Assembly: GCA_035510355.1 (NCBI GenBank)
Contig: DATKHF010000027.1
Span: 1 to 53,418 of the forward strand
DNA: 53,418 bases
Origin: DATKHF01 sp035510355
GTDB taxonomy: Bacteria > Patescibacteriota > Saccharimonadia > Saccharimonadales > UBA4665
Reading direction: 5' to 3'
A program made the position numbers and the translations under genes. Positions 49,310 through 53,418 of the stretch are shown piece after piece. The notes beneath the pieces were generated by a model. It was not told where the DNA came from, did no database searches, and saw only the letters and a program-made list of their open reading frames with translations. The stretch's first letter is position 1; every line of letters starts with the position of its first letter.

Positions 49310-52300
49310 ATGGATAGCAAGACGAAGGTACAACTGGAACCTAGTGATTATGTGCATCTACATAATCACACTCAGTATAGTTTACTTGATGGATTGACGA
49401 AGGTGCCTGACTTATTGGATTATGTCCAATCTTCTGGCATGACGTCCGTGGCGATCACCGACCACGGGACACTCAGTGGTGTCATTGAGTTCTATGAAGA
49501 GGCCTTGAAGCACGAGATTAAGCCAATTATAGGGATTGAGACCTATGTTGCGACACACGGATACGCCGACAAAGACCCTTCAAAAGACAAATTGAATTAT
49601 CACATAATCCTGCTGGCCATGAATAACACGGGCTATCAAAACCTGATGAAACTTTCTACAATTGCCAATCTAGAAGGTATGTACTATCGACCACGAGTCG
49701 ATCATGACTTGTTGGAACAATATAACGAAGGCTTGATAGTTCTCAGTGGTTGTATCGGTGGAGAGATTGGCGATAATCTTCGACAAGGCCAGTATGCTAA
49801 AGCCAAGAAAACGGCTGCATGGTATAAAAAAGTATTCGGGGATCGATATTATTTCGAAGTTCAAGACCACGGGCATAAAGACCACCCAGCGGTGTGGGCA
49901 GAGCAGCTCGAGGTTAATGAACAGATCATAAAACTTGCAGAAGAGCTTGATATCCCATGCGTGGTTACCTGTGACGCCCACTATCTCAAGTATGAAGATC
50001 GGGAGGCTCATGAGATTTTATTGTGTGTCCAAACCGGCTCATTCCTGAGTGATGAAAAGCGAATGAGTTTAGCTGAATTTGAGCTAAACGTGACAGATCC
50101 CCGATCAGTAATTGATCGCTGGGGTAGTACTCATCCGGATTTTATAGCCAACACCAAAGCTGTAGCTGATCGTTGTAACGTTTCGATTGACCTTGGTAAT
50201 ATTTTAATTCCGAAGTTTCCATTGCCAAAAGGAGAGACCGAAAAAACCTATCTGCACCGTAACGTTTATCGGGGTTTAGCATGGCGTTATGGAAAAGTCG
50301 ACGAAGCTAGTAGTACAAAATTATTAATCGACAAAGCCAAGAAAAAAATTCCGGAAGATGTGCTGCAGCGCGCTGAATATGAACTTGCAATTATTGATCA
50401 GATGAATTTCAATGGGTATTTCTTAATCATTGCTGACTTCATAGGTTGGGGTAAGTCTCAGGGAATTGCCTTTGGGCCGGGTCGTGGTTCGGCAGCTGGT
50501 TCAATTATTTCCTATGCACTCAAGATTACCGAGCTTGATCCAATGGCCTATGAGTTGCTATTTGAACGGTTCTTAAATCCTGATCGCATCAGTATGCCTG
50601 ATATTGATATTGATATACAGGATAGCCGGCGTGATGAAGTTATCCAATATTGTGTTGAAAAATATGGTTCCAATCGAGTAGCTAATATTGTAACGTTTGG
50701 CCGAATGGCAGCGCGCAATGCTGTGCGTGATGTCGCACGCGTGTTGCAGGTTCCTTATGCTGAGGCCGATCGGTTAGCTAAAATGATCCCACCTCCCTTC
50801 CAGGGCCGCCATATTCCACTTGAACAATCGCTTGTTGAGGATTCTGATCTAAGAAGTGAATATCAAAGCAGCGAGACGGCCAAAAGAGTCTTTGATTTAG
50901 CAGTTCAACTTGAAGGCACTATTCGCAGTCACGGCGTACATGCAGCGGGTGTGGTCATTGCACCAGATGACATTGTTAAATTTGTACCACTTGAAATGGC
51001 ACAGAAAGGTGTAGTGGCAACACAGTACTCAATGGTTCCAATTGAAGAACTCGGTTTACTGAAAATCGATTTTCTTGGACTATCAAACCTAACAATCATA
51101 AAAAATGCTCTTAGAATTATTAAAAAAGTTTACGACAACGATATTGATATAAACGTAATTCCACTTAACGACGATTTAACTTTAGAATTATTTCGCCGTG
51201 GCGATACAACTGGAGTTTTTCAATTTGAATCAGCTGGTATGAAGCGTTATTTGAAGCAGCTAAAACCAACTACCTTTGATGACCTTATTGCGATGAACGC
51301 TCTCTATCGCCCCGGACCCATGCAGTGGATTGATGATTTTATTGCTAGGAAGCATGGGCAGCGAAAGACAGATTATATTCACGATAAGACTAAAAACGCT
51401 CTGCAAGGTACGTATGGCGTAATGGTATATCAAGAGCAAGTAATGCAAATTGCTAAGGATCTTTGTGGTTTTACCGCTGGTCAAGCAGACTTTTTACGTA
51501 AAGGTGTTGCCAAGAAGAAACCAGAAATGTTAGCAGCACTCAAAAAAGACTTCATTAAAGGTGCTCTAGAAAACTCTGATATCACAGAAACTAAAATTGA
51601 AGAGTTCTGGCGGTCACTTGAAGCATTTGCAGCATATTGCTTTCCAAAAGCTCACGCTGCCTGCTATGCCACCATTGCGTATCAAACTGCCTATCTAAAG
51701 GCGCATTACCCGGCTGCCTTTATGGCGGCTTTAATGACGAGTGACTTTGATGATACCGATCGCCTGGCTATTGAGATAACTGAATGCCGGCATATGGATA
51801 TTGAAGTTTTGCCCCCAGATGTTAACGAGTCGTTTGTAGAGTTTTCAGTAGTACCTGGCGATAAACCTAAAATACGATTCGGTATGGCTGCTATTAAAAA
51901 CGTTGGAACAGCAGCTGTTGAAGAAATTCTTCGGTCGCGGGAGTTGGACGGAGAATTTACAAGCATTGAGGATTTTCTAGCGAAAGTTTCCTCTCGAACA
52001 GTTAATCGGAAAGCCCTAGAAAGTCTTACGAAGGCTGGTGCCTTTGATCGTTTTTCTGACCGCTCCACACTTTTACATAATCTGGATGGTTTAACAGCTT
52101 ATGGCAGTCGTCTACAAAAACAAGCTGCTAGTGGACAAACGGGATTGTTCAGTGATTCTGCTGATTCTAGTATAAAATCCACGTTTACTCTTGAGCCGCC
52201 TGTAGTTGAATTTTCGCAACGAGAACAATTACTGTGGGAGCGCGAACTATTAGGACTTTATTTGAGTCAGAACCCATTAGCTATGTATGAACATTTTTTA

Positions 52301-52963
52301 AGTGAGCAAACGGTAGCTTTGAATCTAATTAACGCTGAACATGACGGCAAGCATGTTGATGTTGGTGGCGCTGTCGCCGATGTGCGTAGTATTGTGACTA
52401 AAAATGGTCAAAAGATGGCCTTTGTACGGCTTGAAGACCAATCCGGCGATATAGAACTGGTGCTTTTCCCGGGGGCGTACCAGCAAACCGCCGGTTTGTG
52501 GGAACGTGATACAGTAGTGTTAGTGCGCGGCAAGGTTTCTACTCGAGGCCGTGATGGTGGCAACAGTGACGAAGCTAAGATTATCGTTGATGATGCTCGT
52601 GAAATTACCTCTGAACAGGCCAGTGCCTATAAGTTAACAGGCAAGAAAAAACGCTCACCTAAACCAAAAACTACAGCCCAAAAAAACTCTACTGAGGCTC
52701 TCCAAAGTTCTGCATCAGCTATTATTGATACCGATAAGCCGGAGCGTTTGTATATTAGATTATCGGACGGCAGAGATCATGAGTTATTACTGTCGCTCAA
52801 AGGTGTTATTGATGACTTTCACGGAGATACTGAAGTGGTGTTAGTGTTAGGATCCTCCGATGACAAGCAGATAATTAAACTCCCAAACAAAATCACGACT
52901 GACGACAGGGCTTTAGATAGATTACGAGCAACCGTCGGTCACGAAAATGTAAAAGTGCAGTAA
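49310..52963 (+). CDS. dnaE: DNA polymerase III subunit alpha (1217 aa)
   Basis: Replicative polymerase of the DnaE type. N-terminal PHP domain (VHLHNHTQYSLLDGL, ITDHGTLSG), palm with PDIDIDIQDSRRDEVI (about residue 430, catalytic aspartates), GPGRGSAAGS, a PGPMQWIDDFIARKHG stretch, KKKPEMLAAL, AYCFPKAHAACYA, a helix-hairpin-helix segment and an OB fold (about 1015-1095, VGGAVADVRSIVTKNGQKMAFVRLEDQSGDIELVLFP). The tail after about 1100 is basic, then a further beta domain. Length and order are normal. GAGGG lies 9 nt before ATG. Confidence 0.98.
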   Translation: MDSKTKVQLEPSDYVHLHNHTQYSLLDGLTKVPDLLDYVQSSGMTSVAITDHGTLSGVIEFYEEALKHEIKPIIGIETYVATHGYADKDPSKDKLNYHIILLAMNNTGYQNLMKLSTIANLEGMYYRPRVDHDLLEQYNEGLIVLSGCIGGEIGDNLRQGQYAKAKKTAAWYKKVFGDRYYFEVQDHGHKDHPAVWAEQLEVNEQIIKLAEELDIPCVVTCDAHYLKYEDREAHEILLCVQTGSFLSDEKRMSLAEFELNVTDPRSVIDRWGSTHPDFIANTKAVADRCNVSIDLGNILIPKFPLPKGETEKTYLHRNVYRGLAWRYGKVDEASSTKLLIDKAKKKIPEDVLQRAEYELAIIDQMNFNGYFLIIADFIGWGKSQGIAFGPGRGSAAGSIISYALKITELDPMAYELLFERFLNPDRISMPDIDIDIQDSRRDEVIQYCVEKYGSNRVANIVTFGRMAARNAVRDVARVLQVPYAEADRLAKMIPPPFQGRHIPLEQSLVEDSDLRSEYQSSETAKRVFDLAVQLEGTIRSHGVHAAGVVIAPDDIVKFVPLEMAQKGVVATQYSMVPIEELGLLKIDFLGLSNLTIIKNALRIIKKVYDNDIDINVIPLNDDLTLELFRRGDTTGVFQFESAGMKRYLKQLKPTTFDDLIAMNALYRPGPMQWIDDFIARKHGQRKTDYIHDKTKNALQGTYGVMVYQEQVMQIAKDLCGFTAGQADFLRKGVAKKKPEMLAALKKDFIKGALENSDITETKIEEFWRSLEAFAAYCFPKAHAACYATIAYQTAYLKAHYPAAFMAALMTSDFDDTDRLAIEITECRHMDIEVLPPDVNESFVEFSVVPGDKPKIRFGMAAIKNVGTAAVEEILRSRELDGEFTSIEDFLAKVSSRTVNRKALESLTKAGAFDRFSDRSTLLHNLDGLTAYGSRLQKQAASGQTGLFSDSADSSIKSTFTLEPPVVEFSQREQLLWERELLGLYLSQNPLAMYEHFLSEQTVALNLINAEHDGKHVDVGGAVADVRSIVTKNGQKMAFVRLEDQSGDIELVLFPGAYQQTAGLWERDTVVLVRGKVSTRGRDGGNSDEAKIIVDDAREITSEQASAYKLTGKKKRSPKPKTTAQKNSTEALQSSASAIIDTDKPERLYIRLSDGRDHELLLSLKGVIDDFHGDTEVVLVLGSSDDKQIIKLPNKITTDDRALDRLRATVGHENVKVQ

Positions 52964-52969
52964 AGTTTG

Positions 52970-53203
52970 TTATAAAACAATAGCGACAGAGGCGATGATG
53001 CCACCAGCGCCACCGAATATCGCCCCAGTCGGACCCAGCACATAACCTCCAGCTACTGCTAAACCTACGATAACCAAGCCGAACAATGGTAAATACGGGT
53101 AATACGTTTTTACAAAACTCCGAGTTTGCTTCTGGTGAGCGCCAACTCGTTTTTTTTGATGTATGCTATTACTCCGTTTGGGGGTACTTACAGCTAAGGA
53201 CAT
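52970..53203 (-). CDS. Small membrane protein with basic N-terminus (77 aa)
   Basis: A basic N-terminal segment (STPKRSNSIHQKKRVGAHQKQTRSFVKTYYPYLPLF) precedes two hydrophobic stretches (about 36-52 and 55-77) rich in Gly and Ala. I recall similar short HQKKR-containing proteins in Saccharibacteria, but without function. It is convergent with dnaE, 6 nt after its stop. It reads as a genuine small membrane protein. Confidence 0.65.
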   Translation of the reverse strand: MSLAVSTPKRSNSIHQKKRVGAHQKQTRSFVKTYYPYLPLFGLVIVGLAVAGGYVLGPTGAIFGGAGGIIASVAIVL

Positions 53204-53370
53204 GGTATTTTTTCCTGTTTGTTTTTATGAATCACTATTACGGTAGCATAATCAATTTGTTGGCGCAACCCTTACACCCTGAGTTCTAGCCCGAAACGCA
53301 ATTAATAGAGGACATCTCACTAAGTTCCGTAAACTAGGAGTTACTAAGCAACTAGTAAAGGAGAAGTGAA

Positions 53371-53418
53371 ATGTCCCACCATCATCTTACTCGAGAAGAG
53401 CGTAGTGAGCTAGGTATC
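53371..53418 (+). CDS. Probable IS30-family transposase, N-terminal 16 codons (partial)
   Basis: The frame ATG 53371 to the window edge begins MSHHHLTREERSELGI, the typical start of IS30-family transposases (MSHxHLTxEERxxI, the first helix of HTH_38). AAAGGAG stands 7 nt upstream. Only the first helix is visible and no terminal inverted repeat can be confirmed, so the call rests on the N-terminal pattern. Confidence 0.6.
   Translation, partial: MSHHHLTREERSELGI

Noticed and set aside
1..53418. CRISPR array or Cas genes
   Set aside because: No regularly spaced repeats with unique spacers and no Cas-like proteins were seen; the GGCGAACACA repeats are too short and too few.
1..53418. Alternative genetic code (UGA as glycine)
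   Set aside because: TGA works as a stop at several tight gene junctions (1785-1787, gatC, the 50-aa zinc-ribbon gene) and proteins have normal lengths with it as stop.

Overview
The window looks like a chromosomal piece of a Patescibacteria (CPR) genome, most likely Candidatus Saccharibacteria (TM7). This is inferred from compact gene order, many short lineage-type hypothetical proteins, a glutaminyl-tRNA amidotransferase operon, a pentose-phosphate cluster with split transketolase, and start sites that very often lie 6-9 nt downstream of a -10 hexamer with no Shine-Dalgarno (leaderless mRNAs). TGA is used as an ordinary stop (for example in the ATGA and GTGA gene overlaps), so the code is standard, unlike Absconditabacteria or Gracilibacteria.

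Positions 1-6886 are the right part of an integrated mobile element; its left end lies outside the window. It carries an XRE repressor, an orphan RarA/MgsA C-terminal-like protein coupled to a complete tyrosine recombinase, an iteron-like repeat cluster, a DNA-binding-type protein, a structured leader RNA with terminator, a DUF5659-type small protein, a phage RepO-like replication protein and a large serine recombinase. The recombinase reads straight through the antisense strand of the host tRNA-Gln(CUG) gene (6800-6873), which marks the attachment site.

From 6.9 kb on the content is chromosomal: a SAM-I-clan riboswitch and metK; an ABC exporter pair; rarA; typA behind an attenuator-like hairpin; a CNNM/CBS protein; a PAP2 phosphatase; a Fur-family regulator divergent from a metal ABC importer; L,D-transpeptidase; a 50-aa zinc-ribbon protein; rmuC; a GH63-type glycosidase; yajQ-like; pheST. 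An approximately 850-nt region without a convincing protein gene follows (28414-29266). It has a near-consensus promoter and a dense set of hairpins, and is the best candidate here for an undescribed structured RNA.

The right half holds a thiol-redox group (FKBP isomerase, glutaredoxin-like, thioredoxin reductase, FNR-type reductase), pyrophosphatase and Nudix, a carbon-metabolism run gap-rpiB-rpe-tktN-tktC-fba-pfkB-type kinase, a SLOG protein, uvrB, gatC-gatA-(small membrane protein)-gatB, galU, two small envelope proteins, dnaE and the first 16 codons of a probable IS30-family transposase at the right edge. The gatCAB operon and tRNA-Gln fit the indirect (transamidation) route to Gln-tRNA.
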